Assembly (NCBI GenBank): GCA_033085395.1
Contig: MU853180.1
Location: 124,001 to 188,000 of the forward strand
Direction of reading: 5' to 3'
Length of the DNA stretch: 64,000 bases
Source of the DNA: Xanthoparmelia taractica
Taxonomy: Eukaryota; Ascomycota; Lecanoromycetes; Lecanorales; Parmeliaceae
The translations under genes and the position numbers were made by a program. The notes below the pieces were generated by a model. It ran no database searches. It was not told where the DNA came from and was given only the letters and a program-made list of their open reading frames with translations. Shown in pieces: positions 11,923 to 23,533 of the stretch; position 1 is the stretch's first letter, and each line of letters starts with the position of its first letter.

Positions 11923-13669
11923 CTTGGTTTAATCGACATAGAATGTCGCTGGTAACATGGGATGAAAAGCAATGTACGCGCCGAAGGGAAGCTTAAGATG
12001 TACGACAGATGATCCAAATTCCCAGGGAATGAGAACAAGAGGCTCGGTGGGGTTCCTCTCTTCTTGCTGTGCCGTCATGTTCTATCCGTTTGTTATAGCT
12101 GAGCGCGGCTGGATTAACCCGTATGCATGATATTGCGAGGTGCGCCATAAGTAGGGTGAGATGATGCTAGTTTTAGGGGAGCATGCGGCAGACCATCGCT
12201 AAAGATATGCGTGATTACAGCCTTACCGCACCAACCGACACATTGGAGTACGCTCCAAGCAGGAATGGTGAGTGGTATCTCTCTGCTCATGGGTCAATCC
12301 AGTCGCAAAAATACCTTGGTACATATTGAGATGCATCGAAGGATACGATCTCGACTGCTTTTTGTGATAGAGAATCGCATACGCTTGTTATTACGAAGTA
12401 TTCTGTAACAACTCTGACAGGTAGGCGCATGCAATTGCCATGCGGGAATGCTCCTTGGGCCCATTGATGAAAGCCTAGAAGGCCCGACTTCTCTCGGCTA
12501 GTTCGCCAAAGCAAGGCTAGCTTTTTGTAAATTAGAGGCTACGAAGTAAAGATAGGCGATGTACCTCCTTGGTACAAACCCCGCATACAGCATATGCATG
12601 GAGAAAGATGTCCGGTAACTTACCTGCTGTTATGGTGTTATCGGTGCGGGCTTACGTGGGATTTATGATGCAAAAATATCCACGGGCCCCATGTTTGATG
12701 ACACTAAAAGCCGCAATAATCAAAGTGAATGCCTCGGGTAGTTGGATCGGGCGCAACACCTGCAGTGATACCTTTCCGAGTCTAATCAAGGATAAAGAAG
12801 AGATGACGGCCACTGCTATTTAAAGGGTTTCCTTGCTAGGGATCTTGCTCACATGAGCACCCCACGATTCCATGGGTTCATACCTGCTTGGACAGGGTTG
12901 TTGTTCCCTCCACCACCCTGCATACCGAATCTTTCACTAAGGGACGGAGGAGACTGTATTGGGTTGCCTTTACATGGTCCACGACCTCAAGGATGGGCCA
13001 GGGAAGTGCCAGAGGCTCTTGACGTCTCTTCCACCAGATGCCACGTCCAAGCGTGCATGTGTCACTCTCGTTTTATGCAACATGATTTCTAGCCGTGAAT
13101 TCTCACCTCATTGCAGTTTTGGAAAAGTGACTCGGATGCACCAATCAAGTGGTCTGAAGCAATATGAAGAAAGCAAAAGCTACTTCACATCGCTACGGCC
13201 TGTCTTATTATCACCTTCGCTGCCAAAGCCACAGACGGCTCTGAAAATGCTGACCAAGCTGGACTAGACTCTAGAGGCAGCAAGGTGAATTCGTATAAGC
13301 CACCTAGAGCTACGGGTGGTTTCCGGCAAAACCCAGGATGCTTGCTTCGGCGATTCAAAAGGCTGCTGGAGGCATTAATGTTCATCTTGACGCCTCGTAC
13401 ACTAATCACATGTCACACATCATGGAACAGCTTCAGCTCAAAAGAGAAAGTCCATAAGCCGCTAGACTGTCCCTGCTTCCCCAGGGAGCATGTAGAAAAG
13501 AATCAATGTATATCAAAGCATAAGCACTAGCGTATTGGCACTACGGTTGACTCCCCGCTTTGATCCAGCCAAATGAAGAAGATTAGGGCTAAGGTAGAAC
13601 AGGGCTGGGTACCTCAGATCTTCACCACACGAAACACACGCTCCCACTCCCACACCCCTCCCACAAACC
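11923..13669. other. Intergenic, nothing recognised
   Basis: About 1.7 kb between the divergent cupredoxin-like and elongin C genes. Short ORFs on both strands have no domain, no convincing start context and no splice pattern that extends them. Confidence 0.55.
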
Positions 13670-14246
13670 ATGGCCGCCTCTACCTCACCCTACGTAACCC
13701 TAATCTCAAGCGACGGCTTCGAATTCATCATCAGCCGCGACGCCGCCTGCGTCGCCGGCACCATAAAGAAGATGTTGGATCCGCAAAGTGCGCGCCCCAA
13801 AACCCCCCTCCCCTTCCTCCCCCTACCTCTCACTCCTTCACACGAAACCGTCTCTTTCTCGCTCTCACCAAGGAAAAAGAGAAGGAAGAAGGGCTAGACT
13901 AACAAAACCCACAGGTTCCTTCGCCGAATCCATCTCGGGCCGCTGCACGCTCGGCACGATAAAGTGCGTCCTTCTTCTCCCCTACCCTTCCTTCCCCTAC
14001 CCCCCTTCACCCACGACATCGCTCCCCTCCACAAAGAACCAAAGAACCCCCATAAAAAAGGGAAGAGAGAGGAAAACCAACAGCTAACACGCAATGCAAA
14101 ACGACAGCGGCGTCGTGCTCGAAAAGGTGTGCGAGTACCTGTACTACAACCTCAAGCACAAGGACGAAAAGGACGTGCCGGACATGGAGATCCCACCGGA
14201 GCTGTGCCTGGAGCTGCTGATGGCGGCGGATTATTTGCATGTTTGA
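13670..14246 (+). CDS. ELC1: Elongin C (Skp1/BTB fold adaptor)
   Basis: Three exons: 13670-13787, 13915-13963, 14108-14246, giving 101 aa, the usual size. Elongin C is the adaptor linking cullin to substrate receptors in ubiquitin ligases and pairs with elongin A at stalled RNA polymerase II. Seen: VTLISSDGFEF at the start, GTIKKML, then GRCTLGTI, LEKVCEYLYYNL and the closing PELCLELLMAADYL, all in family order. The last intron is notable. A CTAAC branch site lies at 14083-14087, and the only acceptor that restores frame is ACGACAG at 14101-14107, which makes codon AAC across the join. An upstream CAG at 14080 would give an immediate stop. Both introns are C/A-rich. The gene is convergent with SEN54. 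Confidence 0.9.
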
Positions 14247-14619
14247 TTGAGGTGGGGAGGTTGGAGATATGGCGTGAGGGGGGTGTAAGAAGGGAGGAGA
14301 GGGGGGACAAGGGGGGGGAAGGGATTGCGAATGGAAGGGTTGGTTGATTGATTGATCGCTGCATTATACCCAGGTTACGTACGGAGTTGATGAATCATGA
14401 GTACAAGGCTGCTTTCTCTAGGGTACTCGTACTATTTAAGTGCCATTGGCGTCTTGACTGCTACCCATCTGAGCATATGCGTTCGTCCGCTTCTTCCCCA
14501 TGGGCCGAATGTCTATAGATGATGGTATATTAACGTCTCCACTCTTCATTCGGACTCTTCTCTCACTTTCCCAAGGAAGATTCCGATAAACTGCGGAGCA
14601 CAAATTTCCCCACTCCCGC
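14247..14619. other. Convergent 3' interval between elongin C and SEN54
   Basis: 373 bases of shared 3' flank. It is G-rich at the elongin C side and has no ORF of interest. Confidence 0.6.
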
Positions 14620-15912
14620 TCATCTCCCTCTGCCTCTGCCTCTCCCGCCTCCCCTTCCCCTGCCCCCTCCACTGAACCCTCCCCTCTTCCCACCGCGCGC
14701 CCTGCCTTTCGCTTCATAAACCTTCTCCTTCCCGAACCCCGCATCCGCAACCCTAATATAACTCACAACACCCTGGTCTACAACGGCCAACAGCACATTC
14801 CGCCACCCATGCTTCACGCGCCTATACGTCTGACCCTCACTGCCTTCGGGTGGCGGGTCGAACGGCACACTTTGCAGCAAATCGTCCAGCTGTTCCAGGA
14901 CCGGAAATCCCTCCTCGCGGGCATTGAGGACGGCGATGCGGAAGCCGGGAGGCGGAGGGGCAGATTTTTTGAAGTCGGAAGCGGGTTTCCAGACGTAGAA
15001 TGCAGTACGGATGCGCGGATGAGTCGGCGATGTCGGATGGCCCATTGAGGCCGAAGAGCGGAGCGATTCACGGGTTGTAGGTTCGGAAGGGTCGTGAGCG
15101 GGTATGAGAGTCAAGAGGCGGTATATCGAGTTGTAATTGCGGTATAAGCCCGGTGTGACAAGTGGTCCTGACGGAGGCGGCTCCGGCAGCGGCTTGTCGA
15201 ATAGCGACTTGTAGAATTGCGCAAATAGTCCCAGCGGTTTCGGCTTTTCCGGTTCCCGTGGTGGAACAGAGTCCTTATCGTAGTCCTCCGGATACCAAGC
15301 GGGTCCCCTTTGCACGACGTACCCACTCCTCTTCAAGCCCGCGTATACCGTATACCGCTCTAGCGTCAAGCCCTGTTTTCCAAGCAGATAGGCGTATGCA
15401 GCCTGCAAGCTCAACGGTATCCCCTCCAGCTCTTCACTCCGCCACCGTAGATCCATACTTCCGCGTTCAACCAAATACAGCGCCTCTTCCGGCAGCAGGC
15501 TCAGCCTGCCTTGCGAGTCGCTCTTTCCCATGGTCCTGAGATTGGGACCCTTTGGTTGTTCGATGATGGTTGAGTCGTCGCTGGGATCGTAGACGCCGAT
15601 GATGAGGTTCTTCGGGTTGTGGGTGCGGGGGACGGAAAGGGCGTCGTGCATGGCGGTGCGGGAAGCGGTGAGGGTGTCGGTTTGGGAGAGGGTGCCATGG
15701 TGTTCAAAGTCCTTTTCTCCGCGGCGGGGGAGGGTTTGGTGGGCTGTTGTTCTGGAGGGATGTTAGCTGGACGCGAGAATAGTATGGAGGTTAAGGAGGG
15801 TTTACTGGGAGAGGGTGGATAGGAAGCGGAAGTCTTGGGTCTCGTCGGAGAGATCTGTGTCTGTAGGGTCTGGTGTCGCCCGAATGGTGGAGTCTTCGTC
15901 GACATCCGCCAT
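14620..15912 (-). CDS. SEN54: tRNA-splicing endonuclease subunit Sen54
   Basis: Two exons: 15806-15912 and 14620-15751, giving 412 aa. Sen54 is a structural, non-catalytic subunit of the heterotetramer that excises introns from pre-tRNA. Seen: an acidic N-terminus, then the Sen54 N-terminal domain with GTLSQTDTLTASR and the signature MGKSDSQGRLSLLPEEALYLVERG, and a C-terminal domain with AFYVWKPASDFKKSAP and the IAVLNAREEGFP strand. The last 25 residues are an RGG/RG repeat, an RNA-binding type tail that I would treat as an accessory extension. The intron has donor GTAAAC and a GCTAAC branch; the acceptor at CCAG (15752) is the one that keeps frame. This window also holds an intron-bearing tRNA-like locus, the kind of substrate this enzyme acts on. 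Confidence 0.93.
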
Positions 15913-17484
15913 TGTTGATTATGGAGGAGAGAACAAAGTCGGCGCTAGGAGACCGCCTATAGTAATACTTTAGGAAGATGAACTTCCCATCTTCAATATC
16001 TGCGAGTCCAAAGTTTTTCGCGGAAAGGGCATGACAATCTGAGAAGCAAGTTCTTGTGTTTGCAACTTCCAAGATTGACCAATGGCGTTCAATATGCTGC
16101 CCTGCTCCGTTTCCCTGCTTCCACGCAACCTCATTCTAGGTATGATATGAATCTGCGAAAGCTGATCTAAACGACCAAGAAATGGGAATCATCCGCTTGC
16201 TGCCTGATGAAGTCTGCCGTTGAGAGAGTTGGGAGTGTTCCGCCACTCGGGAAGGCTGTACTTTCGACATCATCGTGGGTCTTCTCTTATCTCAAACAAC
16301 AACCGTATTTTCACGAAACTCCTAAGAAGGCGAGTTTGTCACCGACTGCTTCAGAATTTTCGAAGCTTCTAGAGGTCGTGCCGTCGAAACAAATCTCGTA
16401 AATCTGGCCGGATCTGGTCCTTTGGCTTGGGAATAGTTTCGGGTTCACTAGCTTCGTCTCGAGAGAGACAGAGCTCTCAAAGCACTTTGGGGAGTATCTG
16501 GATCGATGGACTTCCTGACTCTTATACTGATGGTTCACAGAGCAATAGTCCGTGCAGGTACGCACAGCAGGGTACCCGGCGAGAAGTATTCGACTGCCTT
16601 GTTTCATCTTCAGTCTTCAGACACCACTTGAAAACTAGCAATGTCACGTTTACGTTTGAGACTGGGGACCACATCTACTCTTCTTGCTGACTTTGTCATG
16701 AAAATACTGCAATTTGGTATTACTGTGCAAGATGAAACTGCCCTGATGATTTCTCTTTCACTTGTGCGGCCCAGGGGTCGAACTCATATATACAATGCCT
16801 GACAAGACCTCATATGCTGCCTTTATTACATAGTCGAAACGGGCTCAATGTATCAAGTCACACTATTAGTACCATCCCGAGTGGATATCCTCGGAGCAAC
16901 ACAGGACTGCTTGAAGTTCCTCGTTCTCTCACACGTGAGTCCTGGGGTTCAATGTCAAATGCGTTGCCCGATAAGACAAAAGGACCTCCTCGCAGCTTGA
17001 CATAGGTCTCTGTGTATCAAGTCCTGCACTTTTTACTGTGCTGAGTGGTTCTCAGCGCACATCAAGAGCTCGGTCGACGGAGATTTCTCTTCCATATCTC
17101 CGTCTGGGATCTAGATACCACATCTAAGAGTTGACGGAAAGGCAGCTGTACTGCCCTCAGATTAGAAATGATTCTCCCTGTATCAGGTCTCTCATTTAGC
17201 AATCCACTGGTTGGCGTTTCTTTGAGCTCGATCAATACTCACAATTGTCGCTCTTCTCCTGTAGGTATTTAAGCCAGCTCTCCCTTTTCCTTTCACTCAA
17301 TTTCACTCTTCCTATTGTAACCTACAGTTATTTTACCTACTTCAACGCATACCACAGAGTCATAGCTGAGGGACGAATTCACTACACTTCCATCCTACAC
17401 AGATTGAACCGACCGAAGCATTTTCGTACCGGACAACATTCTTACGAAGCACTCCACACAGTCCCATCACATCAACTATCTACG
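15913..17484. other. Intergenic with decayed tandem repeat
   Basis: Divergent interval between SEN54 and the secreted-protein gene. No gene recognised. From about 16770 to 17230 there are three diverged copies of a unit near 165 bp (separate entry). The plus-strand frame open from 17245 enters the secreted protein, but its first 80 codons look like leader sequence. Confidence 0.5.
16771..17235 (+). repeat. Decayed tandem repeat, three units of about 165 bp
   Basis: The anchor TGTATCAAGTC occurs at 16849 and 17013, and TGTATCAGGTC at 17179 (spacing 164 and 166). A second anchor, CCAGGGGTC / CCTGGGGTTC / GTCTGGGATC, occurs at 16771, 16941 and 17102. The GCCTGACAAGAC and GCCCGATAAGAC segments also correspond. 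Identity between units is low, so this is an old duplication. It lies in the upstream region of the secreted-protein gene. Confidence 0.5.
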
Positions 17485-18222
17485 ATGCTCTTCCTACGAA
17501 AGAGCTTGGCGCTGGCCGCCACGCTAATCTCATTCTGCGCCCCAACCCCTTATATTCAGATCCAAAACCGATCTAAACAAGGTATCTGCTACAAAGTAGA
17601 ATACTCCAACGGAATAGGCGTCTTCCCCAACGAGACAGTCTGCGGAGTCACAGGTACCGAGATCGCAGGCTTCTGGCTTGACTCCGGCCAAAGCAAAGCC
17701 TTCAAGGCAACAGGCTCCACTGGCCAACACTTCAATGGCGCCATAACAGCCGTCCTGAACAACAACAACGACAGAGGCGCTCGTAACGAGATAAACTTCT
17801 TGAACCCAACCATGCCGTATTACGACGTCGACTATCAGTACGGCATATCTGACGGCACATGCGGTCCTCCTAATAACACCAATCTCTCTGGGGAGAGAGA
17901 CACCCTTGGCAAAGCGGACGAGGCATGGCAAACCCTCAACCAGGCGACGAAGATCGAGCTACTCAGGTTCCCCCAGTACCTGAGACAAGGCGCCAATGGA
18001 TCCCTGACCTACATCAGCATGGGTATAGAGGCCTGGCCAGATCTTGCTCCAGAGGTCATACGATTCTTCCAGGTCACAGCTGCCTTCAAGGCGTACATGG
18101 GCCCCGGGAGCCAAGCGAATGTGACCTGGCCTAAGAATTCGATGCACGAGGAAGTGGCTACGTTGGCGGATCAGCAGACTTTGAACGCGTTGACGGATCA
18201 GATTGTCATTACTTCTTACTAG
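17485..18222 (+). CDS. Small secreted protein, thaumatin-like candidate effector
   Basis: Single exon, 245 aa from the ATG at 17485. The frame is open further upstream, but this Met is followed directly by a good signal peptide (about 1-20, LALAATLISFCA), so I chose it. The mature protein starts with IQIQNRS, then a Cys/Tyr/Gly-rich beta region with FWLDSGQSKAF, ITAVLNNNNDRGARNEINF and YGISDGTCGPP. This order (small-molecule-like strand, SG-rich loop, ARNEINF, DGTCGP) resembles fungal thaumatin-like or Bys1-like secreted proteins, but I do not have a firm family match. There are four N-glycosylation sequons. Role is unknown; an apoplastic effector or wall-associated protein is inference. Confidence 0.7.
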   Translation: MLFLRKSLALAATLISFCAPTPYIQIQNRSKQGICYKVEYSNGIGVFPNETVCGVTGTEIAGFWLDSGQSKAFKATGSTGQHFNGAITAVLNNNNDRGARNEINFLNPTMPYYDVDYQYGISDGTCGPPNNTNLSGERDTLGKADEAWQTLNQATKIELLRFPQYLRQGANGSLTYISMGIEAWPDLAPEVIRFFQVTAAFKAYMGPGSQANVTWPKNSMHEEVATLADQQTLNALTDQIVITSY

Positions 18223-18578
18223 ATGTGTTTGCACCTTTCATCGCCGTCTTGCGCTCTTTCATCATACGTTTTGGAGTATGCTAGGTCAATCGAACTCATT
18301 AGATCTGGAGTAATGTCTACGTACTGGAGAAGGAGAGAGGTAAGACGATCAAAATGTATTATGAAAACAAGCATTTTAATGTCAAGTAAGGATTATCAAG
18401 ATGCTTTTGAGACTTGGCAGGAAAGGCAGATAGCTATGTCGCTTAGGAAGGTATCAGATATATCCACTCAGCAGCTGCAGTTACAAAAATTATCGTCTCG
18501 CAGACGCTGCACTGAAATCAATCGTCCTAGACTCTCCCTCACTCCATTCAATAATTAAAAATTTCAACCCCAACTCAT
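18223..18578. other. Convergent 3' interval, nothing seen
   Basis: 356 bases between the tails of the secreted protein and the membrane protein. It contains a short plus-strand ORF with no similarity that I recognise. Confidence 0.6.
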
Positions 18579-19785
18579 TCAAGCGTGACCCTCCGTTTCG
18601 AACCACGGAACCTCCATGACCAACTTCCCACGTTTCTCCCACATATGTACTCCAATGTCCTCGTCCTCATCTTCTTCAGCACTATGATCCCTGGCACCTC
18701 GCTTCTTGACCCTCCCTTTCACAGGCCATCTCCCGCCGTGCGCATAACCATCCGTATTCTCTAGACCCGAGTCATGTGACGTTCCTTGGACTTTGGACAA
18801 TGTAGGCGGCGGCACCACGACTTCCCTCGCAGAACCATGCCTTGATGGCTCATGAACAGAATCGAGTCCCCATCGCGAAGTCTTACTACTCGCCGCAGCC
18901 GACGAGGCCTTCTCGCCCGACGTAGAAGGGTGATGATAACGCCGTTCCGCAAAACTCTCCTTTTGGACACCCCGCGCCGCGACCGCCATGAGCTGGTTCA
19001 AGACCAGGAACTCGAGCTTCAGCTTCAGGATGTAGCTGAAAGCCTGGATGGGGTGGCTGATGCCCGTTTGGTTGAGATAGACCAGGACGACGGTCAAGAC
19101 GTCCAGGCAGACGGCGATGACGTTGACGTATATGAGGTCGGTCATGACGCGGCGCTGTCGGACGCTCGCTTTGAGATTCAGGAGCTTGGTGAGGGACCAG
19201 ATGTAGATGCCGCCGATGATGCTTTCGGCGATGGTGTAGCCGAGCTGAGTGCATCGGTCGACTATGGCTTCTCGGGGCGAGTAGAGGGCGGAGAGGCGTG
19301 CGTTGTAGGGATTGTATGCTTGCCAGACGAGAGGCCAGGTCGGGATGATCATGAGAGAGGCAACGACTACGATCATGATGAGCACCCATCGTTGGACCCT
19401 GCGGTTCTGATTGACGAGGTGGAGCCTGGAATAGAGAACCAGTAGCTGTGCGGGAGCGTATATGGTCCAGCCTGCCAGGATAAAGAGAGTGTAGAGCGGC
19501 CACAGGCGGTCGGGGTTGGGCACGAAGAATCTCAAGACGACGGCAATGGCATTGATGAGGCAGCCCCAGGTGCCGAGTAACATGCACCAGTAGTACAGAC
19601 CCCGCTTTCTCTTGAATATCCGGTAGATGCCGAGATTGATGTCGACGAAGAGGTAGAATACTATGGCGACGAAGCCGCTCGCTGCTAGCTCTTCACCTGG
19701 CCTTACGGGGTATGTCAGCTACAATCCTACGGCGCGTATCAGACTTGATCGTACCTCCATTTGGCAGGACCTGATTGCGCGACAT
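18579..19785 (-). CDS. Multi-pass integral membrane protein (fungal 7-TM family)
   Basis: Two exons: 19755-19785 (31 nt, coding MSRNQVLPNGG) and 18579-19696, giving 382 aa. The splice joins cleanly at a split Gly codon. Seven hydrophobic helices can be counted up to about residue 255, starting with SGFVAIVFYLFVDINLGIY and ending at FLVLNQLMAV. The C-terminal 120 residues are polar, Ser-rich and contain an acidic run (EEDEDED). The arrangement matches a large fungal family of uncharacterised 7-TM proteins (DUF7703-like) with a cytoplasmic tail. A G-protein-coupled-receptor-like topology is possible, but no ligand or signalling motif is seen. Confidence 0.75.
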
Positions 19786-21100
19786 CGTATGCCGAATAGG
19801 AACCCATTGCGTAGATTCAAGATATGTGACATGTGTTCTCAAGTTCGCAACAAAAGCGCAGACTTATTGGAGAATCTCAGCCTGGTCTGGGAAATCCTTA
19901 AAGGAATAACTCGATATTTCCAGGCCTTCTTATGTGCTGGAATCTTCGCCCACCCCTCCCAACACCTGTGAAGGCACGCTCCGCAGTCATGCATGCTGCA
20001 ATAGAAATTCGGTACTTTGCTCATGCTGTTTCGCATGCATTGTATGTTTTGGGAAAGACTATGGTGCATGAGTCTCTGAAACTGCTTCTACATGTCAGCT
20101 TTCACTTTTCCGTGGCCGGCTTATGCCAATACCCATTTAAGGCGTGTTTCGAAGAAGTGTGGGTAGTAAATGACGGAGCTGAGCTGCAAAACTGTGGCAC
20201 ATTGAAGATAACACTGGAGGGGGAAGATAATGGCATACGGCACAGCGTCTGGCTTTGTTTCGAATTAGCGATTTATTGGGGGAAGCGATACGTGTACACC
20301 CATTTCTATACATTGACACCCATATTCCTCATAGAACCCCATAAGCATACACCGCATTTCGATACTCGCAAACCCCTGAAGAGTAATGCTATGCATTGGT
20401 CCCTGATGCCATAGCACACTTGCTTATCGCTTCACTTGAGACATCCCAGACGTTATCCCGATAATATGCAAAGATGTAAGCCTTTTGTTGATGTCTCTCA
20501 AAGGTATTAGATCTTGGATTGATTCGTGGGGAACGAATACGACCGGATCAATATTCAAAGGTGTGTGAGTTTTTTTTCTCCTTGAGACTTTTTCGATTTG
20601 AATTCAAATTGTTTCAGTGGTCTTTTCAATTAGCCGAAGACGTAACTTCGCATCGAAAGGTAGATGATTTCGATCGACCATTCTCTGGTCAGACAGTCCA
20701 TAACAAATGTCGAGATTTGATGGAGATAGCCTGTAGAAGAAGAATTGATTAGAGATAAAAAGGGAATCTAGAGTGCCCGAAGATTCACAGAACTCAGGAC
20801 CTTGTATCACATGCATGAGTTGCAAAAGTATAATCAATTTTGTTCGGAGATGCCTGTGTTTGGTACATTTGTGAGGGGGCCTTACTGACTACAATGCCAA
20901 GGAATTTTTTCGCTTGAGCTGTGCTTTGCAACAGGGCTCAAAGATATACAGCCAGAGTTGCGTGACAAGGATCGTCTAGATACGCTGGGGAGTATGAGCC
21001 TCTTTACGGCTGAGCATAGACCACAGCTTTTGATTAGCAAGATATGTACCCGATACCACGCTCTTGCGCGGGAAATAAGACTAGACATACTTATATCAGT
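19786..21100. other. Intergenic, nothing recognised
   Basis: About 1.3 kb upstream of the membrane-protein gene and downstream of the F-box gene. It is slightly AT-rich and has only short frames without domains. Confidence 0.55.
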
Positions 21101-23306
21101 TTACGCCTCAGGGTCTGGCAGGACGCCGTCGAGCCAATACAGCTTGAATATATCGAGATTTTCGGCGTTACCCCATGCATCCGCTGCGGTTCCCCGAGCT
21201 ATCAGGTGCAGTTTCGGGGACAGAGAGTCTCGGTATCGGCAGTCGTAGTTGATATGGTAGATGCGAAGTTGGAGAAATGATGAGGTATTATTTGGAGTAT
21301 AATGGCCCATACCCACCCGAGCAGCCCCATACGTGGACGCGCCAATCGCTACGGTCTTCAATGCTAGTGGCTGTTCGGTTCGCATGTTCTTGATGATGAC
21401 GTTGAGGAGCATTATGGCTAGGCCCTCCACCATGTAATCATTGGGGAGCAAAAACTCAGATATTGCTGTCATTGGTAGATTTCGTACATTCAGTGTCTGA
21501 AGTTGACTCAAGTGAGAGAATGAAGAAGCAATCTAAGCAAGATCAGCATGAAGATCAATGTAAGACCCAAAGACCACATTTACTTTCTTATGATATTCCT
21601 TGAATCCTGCAATGTCCATCCAGTCAAGCGAGATTCCCAACGCTTTGAGCCCAGGGCAATGCTTTGAGACAATTTCCAAGTTTTTATGGTTCGTTGGAGC
21701 GATGGTATTGTCCACAGACACATCACGTCTTGGCCCTGACCTTTCATCCCATATAAGAGATCGCAAGGACTTTCCATGAACTCGCAGTACCTTACACAAT
21801 TCAATCGTGCCGTCATATTCACCTTCCAAGAGTACATGAAGTTGAGCGAGCGGCCTTAATGAGCGCAACAAATCTTCTAAGCCCTGTAAGAATTCATTGC
21901 TGACGTTCTCGTGTCGTATTGCTAGGGTGTGGAGCCTGAGTGCGCTCTTTGCTTTACGGCTACCACCTCCTGTCCCCATGAGCCAAGGAAAAGCTACCTC
22001 CAAACCAACGCAAGACTCGAGTGTCAGCATGCTCAAGCTGTTGAAGTCAACAGTAGGCTCAACCATGCCGCTAACGAAAGCAGAAAGATCATGTCCAATT
22101 AGCGATAGGGACTCCAGCTGCATAACAGGAGCCGAGCGTTCCTTCAAGGCTGCGACTTTCTTTTGCATGGTCTCTGAAAAGGTATCCGTGAGAGTGAAGC
22201 GTGCGATCCCGTAGGAATCCAGATATCCATTTTTTGCGTACTCTGTTACAAGATCCATTTCGCTACCAAGTCGCAAATGGCGCAAGTTATGGTGGTTCCT
22301 CGCTAGCAACTCTGTTGCCATTGAATCGACTAACCCCAGCTCAGTCATACCTAGGGTTGTTAAGCCCCCAATCTTTAAGTTCGCCAGGTCCGCTTTCCCC
22401 CAATTTCTGGTATATTCTCTGAAGTTGAGGGCATGGATGGAAGCCCCTTGGTGCTTGAGTAGGATCGAAAGGGTAAGTGCACTGAGTGAACAAGCATGTT
22501 CCCACCTAAAGCGCACGAACTTAGAGTCAGACTATTGTAAAAGAAGCCTGTATAATTCGAGGGGGAGATGTATACCAGAACGTGTGCAGCTGCTGGGATG
22601 GTAGCTTTGATATGAGCACGCGGATGAAGGCATTCAAAGTATTGGAAGCTAAATCGTCTGGCTCATAGACTCTGAATATTCCGTCGTCTTCTCCTTCGTC
22701 TCCTATATCTGTATCATCTAGTTCGGCCTCCTCTTCATATCCGAAGTCGTGCTCGTTGTTAACGACATTCTTCTGATCGGTTTCGAGTACTTTGTCAAGG
22801 TTCAAGTAATTATTGTCTTTTTGAGGATATTGTCTTGTGACAATCCGTAGGCATCTGGTATACTTGAGGCCTTCCGACGAAGATGCAAGTAGATTTTCTA
22901 GCGAAGGAAGCCGACGCCATCGCAGCGGAACCTTCAATTCGATAGTGCGATAAAGTGTAGGGAGAACGACTGCGCTCAGAGCCTTACACGTACAGCAAAG
23001 GTGATTCAGGTCTCGTGATTGAACAAGCTAGAGTAGACCCGTTAGCATGATAGCCTGCGTAGGCTCGGAGGGCATTGCTTAGTGGTGTATTTACATAGCT
23101 GGTTATGATGCATTGAATTTCCGCTGGCAAAGAGACGAGTGGCGGTCCTTTATCAGGACAGGTCCCTGGGGCCACGAAGATTCTGTCCTTCCTCCTCCAG
23201 TGCCGCTTGACTTAAGCTGCTTCCTTGGGCGAACCATGATGAAGCTCTACGCCAGATCACCAAAAGCGCAGTCCGTGATTAAGGGACGTGTTTGTTACGA
23301 TGACAT
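21101..23306 (-). CDS. F-box protein with leucine-rich-like C-terminal region
   Basis: Proposed exons: 23299-23306 (8 nt, MSS), 23095-23182, 22576-23027, 21584-22505, 21101-21532, giving 633 aa. F-box proteins bind Skp1 and select substrates for SCF ubiquitin ligase. Seen: LVSLPAEIQCIITSY joined to LVQSRDLNHLCCTCKAL and VVLPTLYRTIEL, a standard fungal F-box and its follow-on. An acidic insert (about 115-145) and leucine-rich repeats (LESLSLIGHDL, LSMLTLESCVGLE, CPGLKALGISLDW, LQTLNVRNLPM) follow. The four downstream exons are firm by frame. The start is not: no ATG lies in frame directly upstream of the F-box exon, and the 8-nt first exon with a GTAACA donor is the only solution I found. It may instead be 5'-damaged. 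Confidence 0.7.
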
Positions 23307-23533
23307 CTGAATTTCGCTACAGATGTTACAGCCACACAGAGTCGAATTACCATTCATCACTGTAACCTCGTGTTTGGAAAATTGATGGGTAGTAGTCCAT
23401 GTCTTTTTTGGGTGTTTCTATACCTCAGCCCACGCTAAGAAAAATACCATTAGTCTACTTACAAGGTGGCTGCGCCAGGTTTGTATGGGCGCCACACCAA
23501 AATAAGGCGCGACCTTCATGTCGTCACCAGCGA

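Noticed and set aside
18852..19445. Plus-strand ORF of 197 codons over the membrane-protein gene
   Set aside because: It is antisense to the confirmed multi-pass membrane protein and rich in Asp/Val/Glu, as expected for a shadow frame.
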